Assembly (NCBI GenBank): GCA_022510565.1
Contig: JAFLTE010000001.1
Location: forward strand, 124,001-188,000
Source of the DNA: Lachnospiraceae bacterium
GTDB taxonomy: Bacteria; Bacillota; Clostridia; Lachnospirales; Lachnospiraceae
Direction: 5' to 3'
Length of the DNA: 64,000 nt
Below are positions 18,616 to 27,771 of the stretch, in pieces. Within the stretch, counting starts at the first letter, position 1; the number at the start of each line of letters is the position of its first letter. The notes beneath the pieces were generated by a model. The model ran no database searches. It was not told the DNA's origin and worked only from the letters and a program-made list of their open reading frames with translations. Made by a program: the position numbers and the translations under genes.

Positions 18616-20085
18616 CTAAAAATTGAAGTATAAAAACGTACTGACCTCCGAGAAGGTGAGTACACACCACACTGTCAATACAGCAATTACGGATGCAGAG
18701 ACGACAGAATACTTCACCCGCTCCATGCGCTGTGCCGCGTTTCTGCCAATCATCGACAGGTAGATGCCGACACCGAGAATCACCCACATCAGGATATATC
18801 TGCTGTATGTCTTATTGTCGAAATGCAATACTTTAATGACATACCAGAACTCGTCCACTTGAAAGCAGGCTGTCAGACCCGTAGAAATCTTCTGTATAGG
18901 TCCCTTGACTGCAGTGTAGAGCATCCGATTCGCCTGTGCAATATCCGCGGCACGGAAATAAACCCACGCCACGGCTACATAGACAAACAAGAGCAGACGT
19001 GACATCAGTGTCGTAAACCCATTATGATGCATAGCCCCCGGTTTCACACTCCTCTGCCACAGTCTGGTCAGTACATAAAGTACCCCATGCATCGCACCCC
19101 ATATAATGAAATTCCAACCGGCACCGTGCCACAGACCGCTTAAGAGAAACACAAGCATCAGATTGCAATACATCCTCGCTGCACCCCTTCGGCTTCCACC
19201 CAGCGGAATATAGACATATTTCGTAAAAAAACGATTTAACGTTATATGCCATCTTTTCCAGAAATCAACAATATTCACAGCCTTGTACGGCGAATTAAAA
19301 TTAATCGGAATCTCTATACCGAGCATCTTACCGATACCTCTTGCCATATCGCAGTACCCGCTGAAATCAAAGTACAACTGAAGCGAATAACTGATTATGA
19401 CCAGAATCGCATCTGCGCGCCCCAGAAGCTCAATATTTGTATAGCCGTAATCCACTCCCGCTCCGAAAGTATCCGCAATCAGCACTTTTTTAGCCAATCC
19501 CAGAATAAAAAGCCCCATTCCTTCCGCGATTCTCTCCCACAGAACGGATTGCTGCCCAATCCGGCGAAACTGCGGCAGCATCTCCTCGTGATTGACGATG
19601 GGTCCTGCAATCAACTGCGGGAAGAAGGAGACAAACAACGCATAATCCACAAGCGAGCAGTCCCGCACTTCTCCACGGTACGTGTCCACCACAAAGGAAA
19701 TCTGCTGAAAGGTAAAAAAACTGATTCCCAAAGGCAGCAGAATATTGCGAAGTGCAACAGAAGCACCGAACACTGTATTGATTGTTGAAAGGAAGAAATC
19801 AAAATATTTAAAATAAAAAAGCACTCCCAAATTCGCCGCCACCGCAATAATCATGACAGATTTCCGAGTTCTGCGTGACAGTATACGATGAAACATATAA
19901 TTTGCGCCGATGCTGCACACCATAATAAGCAAGTAGGAGAGATTAAAATATCCATAGAACCACAGAGACATGGCAATCAGGAATACCTTAGCCGCCTCAG
20001 CCTTGTGAAAATGCACAAGTCCGTAATAGCCAAGCAGACATATGGGAAAGAAAAGAAATACAAAGATATAAGAGTTAAATAACAT
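18616..20085 (-). CDS. MBOAT-family O-acyltransferase (first of three)
   Basis: 489 residues from ATG at 20085 (MLFNSYIF, the usual MBOAT start); the longer frame overlaps the upstream gene. About ten to twelve membrane spans. AlgI/DltB-like signatures are LPLGISFFTFQQISF, FVSFFPQLIAGPI, YFDFSGYCDMARG, FWKRWHITLNRFF and the catalytic-histidine segment LSGLWHGAGWNFIIWG. It carries an acyl group across the membrane for transfer to an extracytoplasmic glycan. It is paired with the DltD-like gene downstream. Confidence 0.93.
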   Translation of the reverse strand: MLFNSYIFVFLFFPICLLGYYGLVHFHKAEAAKVFLIAMSLWFYGYFNLSYLLIMVCSIGANYMFHRILSRRTRKSVMIIAVAANLGVLFYFKYFDFFLSTINTVFGASVALRNILLPLGISFFTFQQISFVVDTYRGEVRDCSLVDYALFVSFFPQLIAGPIVNHEEMLPQFRRIGQQSVLWERIAEGMGLFILGLAKKVLIADTFGAGVDYGYTNIELLGRADAILVIISYSLQLYFDFSGYCDMARGIGKMLGIEIPINFNSPYKAVNIVDFWKRWHITLNRFFTKYVYIPLGGSRRGAARMYCNLMLVFLLSGLWHGAGWNFIIWGAMHGVLYVLTRLWQRSVKPGAMHHNGFTTLMSRLLLFVYVAVAWVYFRAADIAQANRMLYTAVKGPIQKISTGLTACFQVDEFWYVIKVLHFDNKTYSRYILMWVILGVGIYLSMIGRNAAQRMERVKYSVVSASVIAVLTVWCVLTFSEVSTFLYFNF

Positions 20086-20113
20086 TGTTCCGCTCCGTTT
20101 AGCCGAATTCTCA

Positions 20114-20899
20114 CTAATTGCTTGCAAACTCCGCCTTTATCACTTGGGTATCCTGATAAATCAGATAATTCCCAACCCGTTCGTATAGGATAAACCCGTG
20201 CTGTGTCAAAGGCACAGTAGTCTTTCGATTCTCTTTTAACACGATATAGGCGCAGGGATACTCCCTCGCCAATTCTACCAGAGCATCCGTGTCAATGACT
20301 TCCGACTCCTCCATCACATCATACAAATCATGATGAAATTCCCATCTGGCAATAAGCGCCTGCCGTCCGTAAGGCAACTCAATATTCGTGCTGTATTGCC
20401 GCACATAATAAATCAAATCCGCCGGCACAAGCGCCGTAATACGCCCTTCCTCCGGCTCGATTAAATCCACGATATCAATCACATCCTGCGGAAGATGATA
20501 CACATTCTCCGCCTTCGTAATATATTGACTGTCATATACATAATTGCCGCATGCAATAATCGCCACACATATAATCGCCAATCCAATCCTGCGATGCCTG
20601 CCGCACAGTTTGAGCAGACCGTAAGCGCTCACAAGACTCATCTGCAGAAGCCATAACAATCTGTAGTATGTCTCCCCATCTTCCATAAGCCGAACAAATA
20701 CTTTACGGAACAAAGGGCAGAAAAACATGAAAAGGATAAGTGTCGGCACATAAACAAAGAACGTCCTTCTATGCTTGTCCTTCTCCGTCAGCCACAGATA
20801 GAGCAGCGCGAAGAGATAAATTCCCGCCAGATAACCGTTTTCATGGAAACCCATATAATTTTTAAAAACGACCACACTCTCTAAAAAAATGCCCCACAT
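20114..20899 (-). CDS. Membrane protein with C-terminal soluble domain, unknown function
   Basis: 261 residues. Three to four membrane spans lie in the first 120 residues, followed by a soluble domain of about 140 residues (DVIDIVDLIEPEEGRITALVPADLIY begins it) that resembles the extracytoplasmic end of glycosyltransferase-C-like membrane proteins. AGGAGCAGGTT stands directly before the ATG. It follows the next listed membrane-protein gene by nine bases, and the two could together represent one split function. No catalytic motif is recognised. Confidence 0.7.
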   Translation of the reverse strand: MWGIFLESVVVFKNYMGFHENGYLAGIYLFALLYLWLTEKDKHRRTFFVYVPTLILFMFFCPLFRKVFVRLMEDGETYYRLLWLLQMSLVSAYGLLKLCGRHRRIGLAIICVAIIACGNYVYDSQYITKAENVYHLPQDVIDIVDLIEPEEGRITALVPADLIYYVRQYSTNIELPYGRQALIARWEFHHDLYDVMEESEVIDTDALVELAREYPCAYIVLKENRKTTVPLTQHGFILYERVGNYLIYQDTQVIKAEFASN

Positions 20900-20908
20900 A
20901 ACCTGCTC

Positions 20909-22030
20909 CTATATCCAAAGGTGACTGTAACCCACAAATAAATAAATTGCAATATAAATCACATGTGGAATACACGCTGCGCCCATTTTAATAATCACTT
21001 TATAATCCCGCTCTGTAAGCGCCAGACAAAACGCCGTAATCGCCATCAGAATGCAGGAGAGAAAGACCGCCAGGGAACTGCAAATACCCGCCGTAACGTT
21101 GATACCGACAAGCACCATCCACTGCCCCACATCTCCGAAGCGCTTTGCCTTCGTACCTGTCTCAGGCTTTCTTCCCGCGTCGCTATAAATCCACAGAAAC
21201 ATCAGAAACAACGCCGGAATGACCAGGCTGCCTGCCACCGCTTTTCCCTGCCATGTTCTGGTCAGGAAAAAGGTCTCGTTGGTATAGATTGATACATTGC
21301 CGAAAATCTGAAACATACACATAATAATCATAAAAATCGGCAGATTTTCTCTATGAAACAGACTATCCTGTTCCTCCGGCTTTGTACGGAAGAGCACTTT
21401 GCCAATCTCATAGTATACAAGATAACTCAATGGAATGAGGACGAACGGCATCACTAAATGTGACACAATTGTCGTATGAATATCACTTTTAACCCCAACA
21501 AATGCAATCCAAATCGGAAAAACGGCGAGCATATGTCTGATATCCAAACCTGTCGAGCGACCCGTATAAGGCAGAATACGATACATAACGCCCGCCTGCT
21601 GCGCAATCAAGGACTCCACCACATAATATGCATCGTCCCCGTCAAAAGATGCGTAGGCCGCCGCCTTATACAACTGAAAGCCGAGCAGCACAAAAAACAA
21701 CAGCCACTCAATCCGTTCCGCCCACGACAGAGCAGGCATGGGGTGCAGCTTTATCTTCTTCCGATTCCGGTACGTAAGCCACACTCCCACAGCGGCACAC
21801 AGAATTGCAGAGATTGTAAATGAGACAGACGCCACCTTAAAGTTATCATATTTGAGAAAAATCACAGCCGGAATCGCCACCACTTCAAACACGGCCCACA
21901 TCATAAAATAGCCGGCCAACATCACGAAACCCGGATTTCTCTTATCTTCCGATATGAAATTAGCGGGTATCATACCGATGCAAAACGGTATAATCACAAG
22001 CCAGAATAACAAACCAAGGACGTGTAACAT
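20909..22030 (-). CDS. Polytopic membrane protein (DUF6077-like)
   Basis: 373 residues from ATG at 22030 with GAGAGG eight bases before it. A longer frame to 22099 runs through a palindromic element and is rejected. About nine membrane spans. A loop with ASFDGDDAYYVVESL near residue 150 resembles the early acidic loop of GT-C glycosyltransferases and of the DUF6077 proteins common in Lachnospiraceae. It may handle a lipid-linked sugar. It is the first gene of an operon that continues into the MBOAT and DltD-like genes. The family name is from memory of the sequence style and needs a profile search. Confidence 0.65.
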   Translation of the reverse strand: MLHVLGLLFWLVIIPFCIGMIPANFISEDKRNPGFVMLAGYFMMWAVFEVVAIPAVIFLKYDNFKVASVSFTISAILCAAVGVWLTYRNRKKIKLHPMPALSWAERIEWLLFFVLLGFQLYKAAAYASFDGDDAYYVVESLIAQQAGVMYRILPYTGRSTGLDIRHMLAVFPIWIAFVGVKSDIHTTIVSHLVMPFVLIPLSYLVYYEIGKVLFRTKPEEQDSLFHRENLPIFMIIMCMFQIFGNVSIYTNETFFLTRTWQGKAVAGSLVIPALFLMFLWIYSDAGRKPETGTKAKRFGDVGQWMVLVGINVTAGICSSLAVFLSCILMAITAFCLALTERDYKVIIKMGAACIPHVIYIAIYLFVGYSHLWI

Positions 22031-22048
22031 AGGCGAACCTCTCAATTT

Positions 22049-22164
22049 GGGCAGAGACTCGAAAATGCTTCGCATTTCCTCGTTCGCTTCGCTCGTCAAA
22101 TGTACAGACAGATATCTGCTTGAGCAAGCTCAGCATCTATCTGTCTATACATTTTCCTCTGCCC
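22049..22164. repeat. Palindromic element B in the leader of the DUF6077-like operon
   Basis: The outer arms GGGCAGAG (22049-22056) plus GAAAATG (22061-22067) match the continuous right arm CATTTTC-CTCTGCCC (22150-22164), so the left arm carries a four-base insertion. The inner arms TGTACAGACAGATA (22101-22114) and TATCTGTCTATACA (22138-22151) pair with one mismatch. The tip is TGAGC-AA-GCTCA (22121-22132). The split left side carries TTCGCTTCGCTC, as in element A. It lies just downstream of a minus-strand promoter, so the whole 5' leader would be this hairpin. Confidence 0.75.
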
Positions 22165-22173
22165 TTAGCGCAT

Positions 22174-22202
22174 ATTATACCACACTGTACATTTTGCCGC
22201 AA
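22174..22202 (-). promoter_or_regulatory. Sigma-A-type promoter of the DUF6077-like/MBOAT operon
   Basis: On the minus strand, TTGCGG (22197-22202), a 17-base spacer and TATAAT (22174-22179). The predicted start near 22167 falls at the edge of palindromic element B, so the transcript would begin with that hairpin. Confidence 0.65.
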
Positions 22203-22227
22203 ATATGATAAACTGATGTCTGTCAGT

Positions 22228-22256
22228 TTGAATAAATGATATACTATTTATATATT
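22228..22256 (+). promoter_or_regulatory. Sigma-A-type promoter of the FAD oxidoreductase gene
   Basis: TTGAAT (22228-22233), 17 bases, then TATATT (22251-22256). The ATG is at 22287, with AGCGAGG before it. It is arranged back to back with the minus-strand promoter at 22174-22202. Confidence 0.55.
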
Positions 22257-22286
22257 GTAACTCATAGAAAGAAAGCGAGGTACCCC

Positions 22287-23843
22287 ATGAAAAAAGTATA
22301 CGTTATCGGTGCCGGTCCTGCCGGTCTGACCGCCGCTTATGAATTGTTAAAACAGAGTAAGGACTACGAAGTCATTGTCTTAGAGGAAAGCAATGACATG
22401 GGCGGCATCTCCAAAACCATCAACTATAAAGGCAACCGCATGGACATGGGTGGACATCGTTTCTTCTCCAAGGTTCCGGAAGTGAACGAATGGTGGAACA
22501 AGATGCTTCCTCTGCAGGGCAGCCCCGCTTACGATGATATCAAACTGGTTAGAGACGTGCAGCTTGCAAAAGGCGGCCCCGACCCCGAGAAGGAAGACCG
22601 CGTTATGCTGAAAAGAAACCGCGTCTCCCGCATTTACTATGACCAGAAGTTCTTTGACTATCCCATCAGCTTAAAGTGGGAAACCTTTGCCAATATGGGA
22701 CTTGCTACGGATATTGTTGCGGCATTCAGCTATTTGGCAAGCGTCATTCACAAACGGGAAGAGAAATCTCTGGAAGACTTCTATATCAACCGTTTCGGCA
22801 GAAAGCTGTATTCCATGTTTTTTGAGCGCTATACCGAAAATCTTTGGGGTCGCCACCCAAGCGAAATCGACCCAAGCTGGGGAGCACAGCGTGCCAAAGG
22901 TCTTTCCGTGTTCGCCATCATCAAGGATATGTTCGGAAAACTGCTGCCGGGTAAGAAAAACCGTCACGTGGAAACCTCTCTGATTGAATCCTTCAGCTAT
23001 CCGAAACTGGGACCCGGTCAGCTCTGGGATGTGACGGCAGAAGAAATCAGGAAGATGGGCGGCACAATACAGACAGGATGCAAGGTTGTTTCTCTTGAAA
23101 AAAATGCGGACAACCATATTGTTTCCCTGACTTATGAAAAGGACGGACAGGCTCATAAAGAGGATGGCGATATCTTTATCTCCTCCATGCCCGTTAAGGA
23201 TCTGGTAGGCGGCATGAACGATGTGCCCGCTAAGGAAGCGGAAATCGCAGCGGGTCTGCCGTACCGTGATTACAGAACACTGGGCGTACTGATCCGTAAA
23301 CTGAATCTAAAAAACAAAACTAAGATAAAAACCATCGGCAACATCGTGCCGGACAACTGGATTTATGTGCATGACCGCACAGTGCAGGTGGGGCGTTTCC
23401 AGATATACAACAACTGGTCACCCTATATGGTAGTGGATCTGGAGCACACTGTCTGGATAGGCTTGGAATATTTCTGCAACGAAGGTGACGACCTCTGGAA
23501 TATGTCCGAGGAAGAGTTCTCCGCTTTCGGCGTTTCAGAGATGATTAAGATGGGATTAATCGACAGCAAAGAGGATGTACTCGACACCCATTCAGAGTCC
23601 GTGAAGAAAGCTTATCCTGCTTATTTTGATACTTACAGTGAGATTGATACTCTGGTAAATTACTTAAAGAGCATCGACAATCTCTACTGTGTGGGACGCA
23701 ATGGGCAGCACCGCTACAACAATATCGATCACTCCATGATGACCTCCTTTGAGACGGTCAAAAATATCATAAACGGCGTAGAAAATAAAGATAATATTTG
23801 GAGTGTAAATACCGAAAAAGAGTATCATGAATCGACTTCCTGA
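22287..23843 (+). CDS. FAD-dependent oxidoreductase (amine oxidase / UDP-galactopyranose mutase-like)
   Basis: 518 residues from ATG at 22287, where the Rossmann start [16 protein letters not shown] sits at residue 4; the frame to 22236 lacks a ribosome site. The motif [16 protein letters not shown] and the C-terminal [15 protein letters not shown] are typical of the NAD(P)/FAD-dependent enzymes that accompany polysaccharide clusters and resemble protoporphyrinogen oxidase and UDP-galactopyranose mutase. The substrate is probably a sugar nucleotide or a lipid-linked intermediate, but this is not shown by the sequence. Its 3' end overlaps the convergent gene by 19 bases. Confidence 0.85.
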   Translation: MKKVYVIGAGPAGLTAAYELLKQSKDYEVIVLEESNDMGGISKTINYKGNRMDMGGHRFFSKVPEVNEWWNKMLPLQGSPAYDDIKLVRDVQLAKGGPDPEKEDRVMLKRNRVSRIYYDQKFFDYPISLKWETFANMGLATDIVAAFSYLASVIHKREEKSLEDFYINRFGRKLYSMFFERYTENLWGRHPSEIDPSWGAQRAKGLSVFAIIKDMFGKLLPGKKNRHVETSLIESFSYPKLGPGQLWDVTAEEIRKMGGTIQTGCKVVSLEKNADNHIVSLTYEKDGQAHKEDGDIFISSMPVKDLVGGMNDVPAKEAEIAAGLPYRDYRTLGVLIRKLNLKNKTKIKTIGNIVPDNWIYVHDRTVQVGRFQIYNNWSPYMVVDLEHTVWIGLEYFCNEGDDLWNMSEEEFSAFGVSEMIKMGLIDSKEDVLDTHSESVKKAYPAYFDTYSEIDTLVNYLKSIDNLYCVGRNGQHRYNNIDHSMMTSFETVKNIINGVENKDNIWSVNTEKEYHESTS

Positions 23844-24880
23844 CGGCGAGACAGCACCAGATTGCCAATCACCACTGCCATGCCTGTAAGCAGCACGAAA
23901 TAGAAGCTGATTCCCCGCGTTACGTACAGGGACGGCATAAGATATCCGCCCGTAAAAATCCCGGCGAATATATTCCGGTACATGAGCTCTGTAATGCCTT
24001 GTGCGCCCGGTAACGGCAGCATATCCACAGCAATATAGACAGATGCCTGCAGCATCATCACCGTCACGGCGTCGGCTCCCTGCAGTGCAAAACCCCGGTA
24101 GACAATCCATGCCAAGACAAAGACACTGCATCTTTGCAGTGTCGTGAAAAGGCATACGTTCAAAACCTTGCGTTTGTGCGCAAGCAGAAAATGCACCGCT
24201 TCCCGATATCCTCCCACAAATCCCTCTATTTTCTCAACTCTGTGCTCTGACACTCTTAAAATTCTGCATTTCACAAGCAGTTTTTCCACACGCATAAGCA
24301 CGCTTCTGATTCCTTTCGGCGCAAGCATAACTGCCAGAAGAATCAAAACCAACGTTGTATTTAATCCCAATCCCAGCAAATACAGCGGAAAGAATTCCCG
24401 CAGATAAAACCGAAGAATATCATACCCAAAAATCAACATGCCAATCCCCATCAAAACAAGCACAAGCTTATAAATCAGTGCCACCGTCATCAAAACTACG
24501 GATGACTCCGACAGAGCGTGTTTATCTTTACTCATATAATAGAGCTGCATCGGCTGTCCACCTGTAGCCGAGGGCGTGATTCCGGAGTAGAAAAATCCGA
24601 TAAAGGAGTATACTATGCATCTTCTCAGGGTGGTTTCAGCGCTTAAGCTCCGAAGCAGGTACCATATCATTATGCCTTCCGCACTGACAAAAAATAATGC
24701 CGTCAAAACGGCCACACACAGAGCCCACGGGGAAAGCTTACGCAGAGCATTTGCCACCTCGCCCATATCCTGCCCGTGAAAAACCGTGTAAAATGACAAT
24801 CCCATGACAACCAGGAAGAAGACACCTTCCGCCAATCTTTTCTTACTAACCGGTAACAAATTCCGCCAGCCTCCCTTCAA
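23825..24880 (-). CDS. LPG-synthase-type transmembrane protein (flippase-like, UPF0104)
   Basis: 351 residues with about eight membrane spans. The signature [20 protein letters not shown] matches the lysylphosphatidylglycerol synthetase membrane domain family (YbhN/AglD-like). The synthase domain of MprF is absent, so only the flippase-like part is present. A role in moving a charged lipid or lipid-linked sugar is inferred. It overlaps the start of the upstream papain-like gene by 35 bases, indicating tight coupling, and overlaps the convergent oxidoreductase at its 3' end. Confidence 0.85.
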   Translation of the reverse strand: MKGGWRNLLPVSKKRLAEGVFFLVVMGLSFYTVFHGQDMGEVANALRKLSPWALCVAVLTALFFVSAEGIMIWYLLRSLSAETTLRRCIVYSFIGFFYSGITPSATGGQPMQLYYMSKDKHALSESSVVLMTVALIYKLVLVLMGIGMLIFGYDILRFYLREFFPLYLLGLGLNTTLVLILLAVMLAPKGIRSVLMRVEKLLVKCRILRVSEHRVEKIEGFVGGYREAVHFLLAHKRKVLNVCLFTTLQRCSVFVLAWIVYRGFALQGADAVTVMMLQASVYIAVDMLPLPGAQGITELMYRNIFAGIFTGGYLMPSLYVTRGISFYFVLLTGMAVVIGNLVLSRRQEVDS

Positions 24881-25379
24881 AGAGTGTTTTCTTATACGGA
24901 TAGAGGCAGAAATCCTTCGGTGTCACCAGCGAAAAATGCTTCGGTGAAATGTCAATCTGAGCCTCGTGCAGCAGTCTGGCTATGTAGGAAGAGCAGGTAT
25001 AGTAATTTTTTCGGTAGAAAGGAATACCTCGAACAATAAAAACAAGCCCCAGCACCGCATAATGATAATGTAAACGCATCCGATAATCCTCCCGAAGCCT
25101 TTGACGAATCTTTTCCTTCTGCCACGAACTGCACTCCAACTCGCAGATCTTGTAGTCCGCCGTCGGGAACGCCTGCAGTATCCTTTCTTTGTCCTCCCGT
25201 TCAAAGCCAGCAAAAATCGGAATTCGCGGATTTCTTCTTCCGAAGCTGTACGCCTCATCAAGCCGCTCATCCATAGAAATCACCACATGAATGTATTTCT
25301 GTTTGAGGAACCGACGTATCAGATAAGCAAACAGTCCCGGTGTGTCCACCATTGCAAGATAGATATGTTCCATAACCAT
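24846..25379 (-). CDS. Possible permuted papain-like hydrolase
   Basis: 177 residues. An early histidine segment (KYIHVVISMDERLDEAYSFG) and a later cysteine (YYTCSSYIARLLHE, near residue 130) occur in the order seen in permuted NlpC/P60-like papain-fold enzymes. A hydrophobic stretch at about 105-120 (YAVLGLVFIVRGI) may touch the membrane. Members act on amide or thioester bonds of peptides or lipids. It is tied to the flippase-like gene by overlap and follows a glycosyltransferase by 11 bases. The assignment rests on motif order only and could be wrong. Confidence 0.55.
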   Translation of the reverse strand: MVMEHIYLAMVDTPGLFAYLIRRFLKQKYIHVVISMDERLDEAYSFGRRNPRIPIFAGFEREDKERILQAFPTADYKICELECSSWQKEKIRQRLREDYRMRLHYHYAVLGLVFIVRGIPFYRKNYYTCSSYIARLLHEAQIDISPKHFSLVTPKDFCLYPYKKTLFEGRLAEFVTG

Positions 25380-25390
25380 CCCTCATCCAA

Positions 25391-26449
25391 TCACTGAAAT
25401 TGATATATTTTGCGAGCGGCACGATAACCGCTGCGGGTAAGAAGCCCGCCCAGTCTGCCCGGCAGATAAGTCAGTCCGCTGAGCGTGGTGTATTTTAAAC
25501 GCAAATACAGTCTGATGTTCTCCTCTTTTACCTGATTCCACAGACGCTTACGCTTGCCATATGCCTCCCGAGAATTGATAAGTAGCAGGTGAACCGAAGA
25601 AATCGCCATCATAATGGATATATTACGGCACATATACTCGGCCAGCTTCGGATACTTCTCCCGCACTGCATTTAAATCCACACACTTAAATACGATTTCC
25701 GTTACTTTAATCTGCTGATCAATGCGACTCATCAGTACCTTTTCATTTACAGACTGGTCGGCACGTCCGATATAATAGTGATACAAATCGATATCCATAT
25801 AATAGATGCGCTGTACATAGGGCAGCGGCTTATAAGCAAAAATATTGTCAACATAGAAGGTATGCTCCGGCAGAACAACTTCTGCTGTCTTAAGAAGTGC
25901 GGTTCTGAACATGAGCGCATGCATAATCAGGTATTGAGATGTGTGAAATCTGCCTATATCATTCCAATCACAGATTTCTTCCGTCGGAAATACATTTCTG
26001 TAATGAATCGTATGGTGCGTACCTTCATCCAGATGGTCGTAGATGTAATTACAGACAAACAAATCAGGTATTTCGCGGATAAGTCTTGTGTCTTTCATGT
26101 CACAAAACTTCTTAATTTGTGCGAGCAGTCTGCGATATGCACCTGCATCCAGCCAGTCGTCCGAGTCCACTACTTTAAAGAATAATCCGCTTGCCAATTC
26201 CAATCCTTTATTGACACCTGAACCGTGCCCGCCATTCTTTTTATGCACGGCTTTGACAATATCGGGATACGTCCTCTCATAATAGTCGGCAATATCGCCG
26301 GTGGTATCCGTGGAACCATCATCCACAATAATAATCTCTATGTCTTCCCCACCTACGAGAAGCGAATCTATACAGCGTCTCATATAGTCCTGTGAATTGT
26401 AGCAGGGCACTGCAAATGATATGTATTTTACTCCTTCACTTTCCGGCAT
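25391..26449 (-). CDS. Family 2 glycosyltransferase
   Basis: 352 residues. The GT-A domain begins at residue 10 (SFAVPCYNSQDYMRRC), with IIIVDDGSTD, NGGHGSGVNKGLE and the donor-metal motif VVDSDDWLDAGAYRRLL. The C-terminal half is helical and basic, as in LPS-type transferases for surface glycans. GGAGGTTAGGAT precedes the ATG. It is the first gene of a three-gene operon with the papain-like and flippase-like genes. Sugar specificity is unknown. Confidence 0.9.
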   Translation of the reverse strand: MPESEGVKYISFAVPCYNSQDYMRRCIDSLLVGGEDIEIIIVDDGSTDTTGDIADYYERTYPDIVKAVHKKNGGHGSGVNKGLELASGLFFKVVDSDDWLDAGAYRRLLAQIKKFCDMKDTRLIREIPDLFVCNYIYDHLDEGTHHTIHYRNVFPTEEICDWNDIGRFHTSQYLIMHALMFRTALLKTAEVVLPEHTFYVDNIFAYKPLPYVQRIYYMDIDLYHYYIGRADQSVNEKVLMSRIDQQIKVTEIVFKCVDLNAVREKYPKLAEYMCRNISIMMAISSVHLLLINSREAYGKRKRLWNQVKEENIRLYLRLKYTTLSGLTYLPGRLGGLLTRSGYRAARKIYQFQ

Positions 26450-26750
26450 ATCCTAACCTCCAAATTTTCAGTGTATGATTTTCTTTATCTCTCTGTCCAT
26501 TCTGCTTTTCCTTTTTATCTATCTACCTATCATAACGGAATAAACCTTGCATTGTCTTCAAAGTATTCTTAAGTTAATCTTAAGTTTCGTTTAAGATTAC
26601 ATATTCAGCGCAGAGTGCCCTGTCAAATAAAATAACTCCGACATATCTAAAAAAGATGACCTTTCTGAAAAGTATCTTTTCCAAATATGTCGAAGCCTGT
26701 TCAGACTATATTATTTAGTTCTCAACGATTGTCTCTAACGGACAATCTTC
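26450..26750. other. Intergenic region with hairpin
   Basis: 301 bases with no gene. Besides the hairpin listed separately there are three CTTAAG-type motifs at 26568-26596. I could not assign a confident promoter for the minus-strand glycosyltransferase; a TATGAT box near 26500 lacks a good -35. Confidence 0.4.
26639..26692 (-). terminator. Hairpin downstream of the SGNH lipoprotein gene
   Basis: CGACATAT (26639-26646) pairs exactly with ATATGTCG (26685-26692), with a further AAAAGAT/ATCTTTT pairing inside. On the minus strand the sequence after it is T-rich (TTATTTTATTT). It lies about 60 bases past the stop codon of the lipoprotein gene, so it is probably its terminator. Confidence 0.6.
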
Positions 26751-27695
26751 CTACTCGTTTGATGTACCCACAAGCCCGGTAAGCATTGCCTGCTCTATAT
26801 ATTCCATACCGGCAGTCGTAAAGTGTACACCGTCTATTGTCATTTCGCTTAAATCGGACAATCCAATTCCACAATCGGACAAATCAATCACCGAAATACC
26901 CTTGCTGTCTGCAATAGCTTCAATTCTCTCTGAGTAATCCTGAGAGATTAAGCCCAGTTTATTCACATAGTCCTCATACACCATATCATCTCCCCCATCA
27001 CCTATCGGAGGAAGCGTACAGCAGTAGATTTCGGACGCGGGATATTCGCTTGCCAGTTTATCCAGAATCAGGCAGTATGCGTCACTGAAATTCTCAACTA
27101 TGCCCTCTTCGACCAATTGTGTGCCGTCATTATCACCGATGGGAATATCTTTCAGCAAGTCGTTGGTACCCATATAAATAATTATGACATCAGGCATTTT
27201 CCCCTGCTTTCCGGTCAGAAATGACAGCCTGTAACTACTGCAGCCGTATCTAAAATCTCCAACATCCAAAGAATCACCTACACATGTGCTGCCTGAACTG
27301 GAATCATTGGCACACAGTTCCATCCCCGTATCATCAAGCAAACGCATCCACCATGTTTGCGATACATCCGTCAAATCTCCGTAGAAGGGATAAAATATGG
27401 CTGCACCCTCCATAATCCATCCATCATAAGTGGAGATACTGTCACCCAGAATCGAAAGCGCACATCCCTCAAATACACTTTCACTTTCCGTCTCGTTCGC
27501 ATCCTCGATTTCCGCCACATCTGCAATCTTGTCGCTTTCATTCGCCTGTGGCGCTTCATCCGCCGTGTCGTTCGCTTCGTCTGTCACGGAAGCTGCATCC
27601 GTATCGTTATCAGCCGCAGCTGCTCCGCACCCCGTCAAACACATCGCCGTCAACCACGCACACAGCAATATGCTTTTCCATCTGTTGTTCCTCAT
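26751..27695 (-). CDS. SGNH/GDSL hydrolase lipoprotein
   Basis: 314 residues from ATG at 27695. The signal peptide ends in a lipobox (CLTGC, Cys23), so the mature protein is lipid-anchored outside. A low-complexity Asp/Glu/Ala linker runs to about residue 75. The hydrolase domain has LGDSIS (Ser86), IIYMGTNDLL (block III Asn) and DGVHFTTAG (Asp/His pair), all intact. It probably removes or transfers ester groups on cell-surface glycans. GTGGGGG precedes the start. It is followed by a terminator-like hairpin and preceded at 76 bases by a radical SAM gene. Confidence 0.88.
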   Translation of the reverse strand: MRNNRWKSILLCAWLTAMCLTGCGAAAADNDTDAASVTDEANDTADEAPQANESDKIADVAEIEDANETESESVFEGCALSILGDSISTYDGWIMEGAAIFYPFYGDLTDVSQTWWMRLLDDTGMELCANDSSSGSTCVGDSLDVGDFRYGCSSYRLSFLTGKQGKMPDVIIIYMGTNDLLKDIPIGDNDGTQLVEEGIVENFSDAYCLILDKLASEYPASEIYCCTLPPIGDGGDDMVYEDYVNKLGLISQDYSERIEAIADSKGISVIDLSDCGIGLSDLSEMTIDGVHFTTAGMEYIEQAMLTGLVGTSNE

Positions 27696-27771
27696 TATGT
27701 CCCCCACGTCTTTTAAGTCTGCTCGGAGAAGAATCCTCACCCAATCAGATACCCCTTTGGTTGTTTGACTT

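Noticed and set aside
20114-22030. Split or frameshifted single membrane-protein gene
   Set aside because: Each part has its own strong ribosome binding site and start codon, so two genes are more likely.
26639-26692. Hairpin as a riboswitch for the glycosyltransferase operon
   Set aside because: It fits better as a terminator of the lipoprotein gene; no conserved aptamer features are visible.
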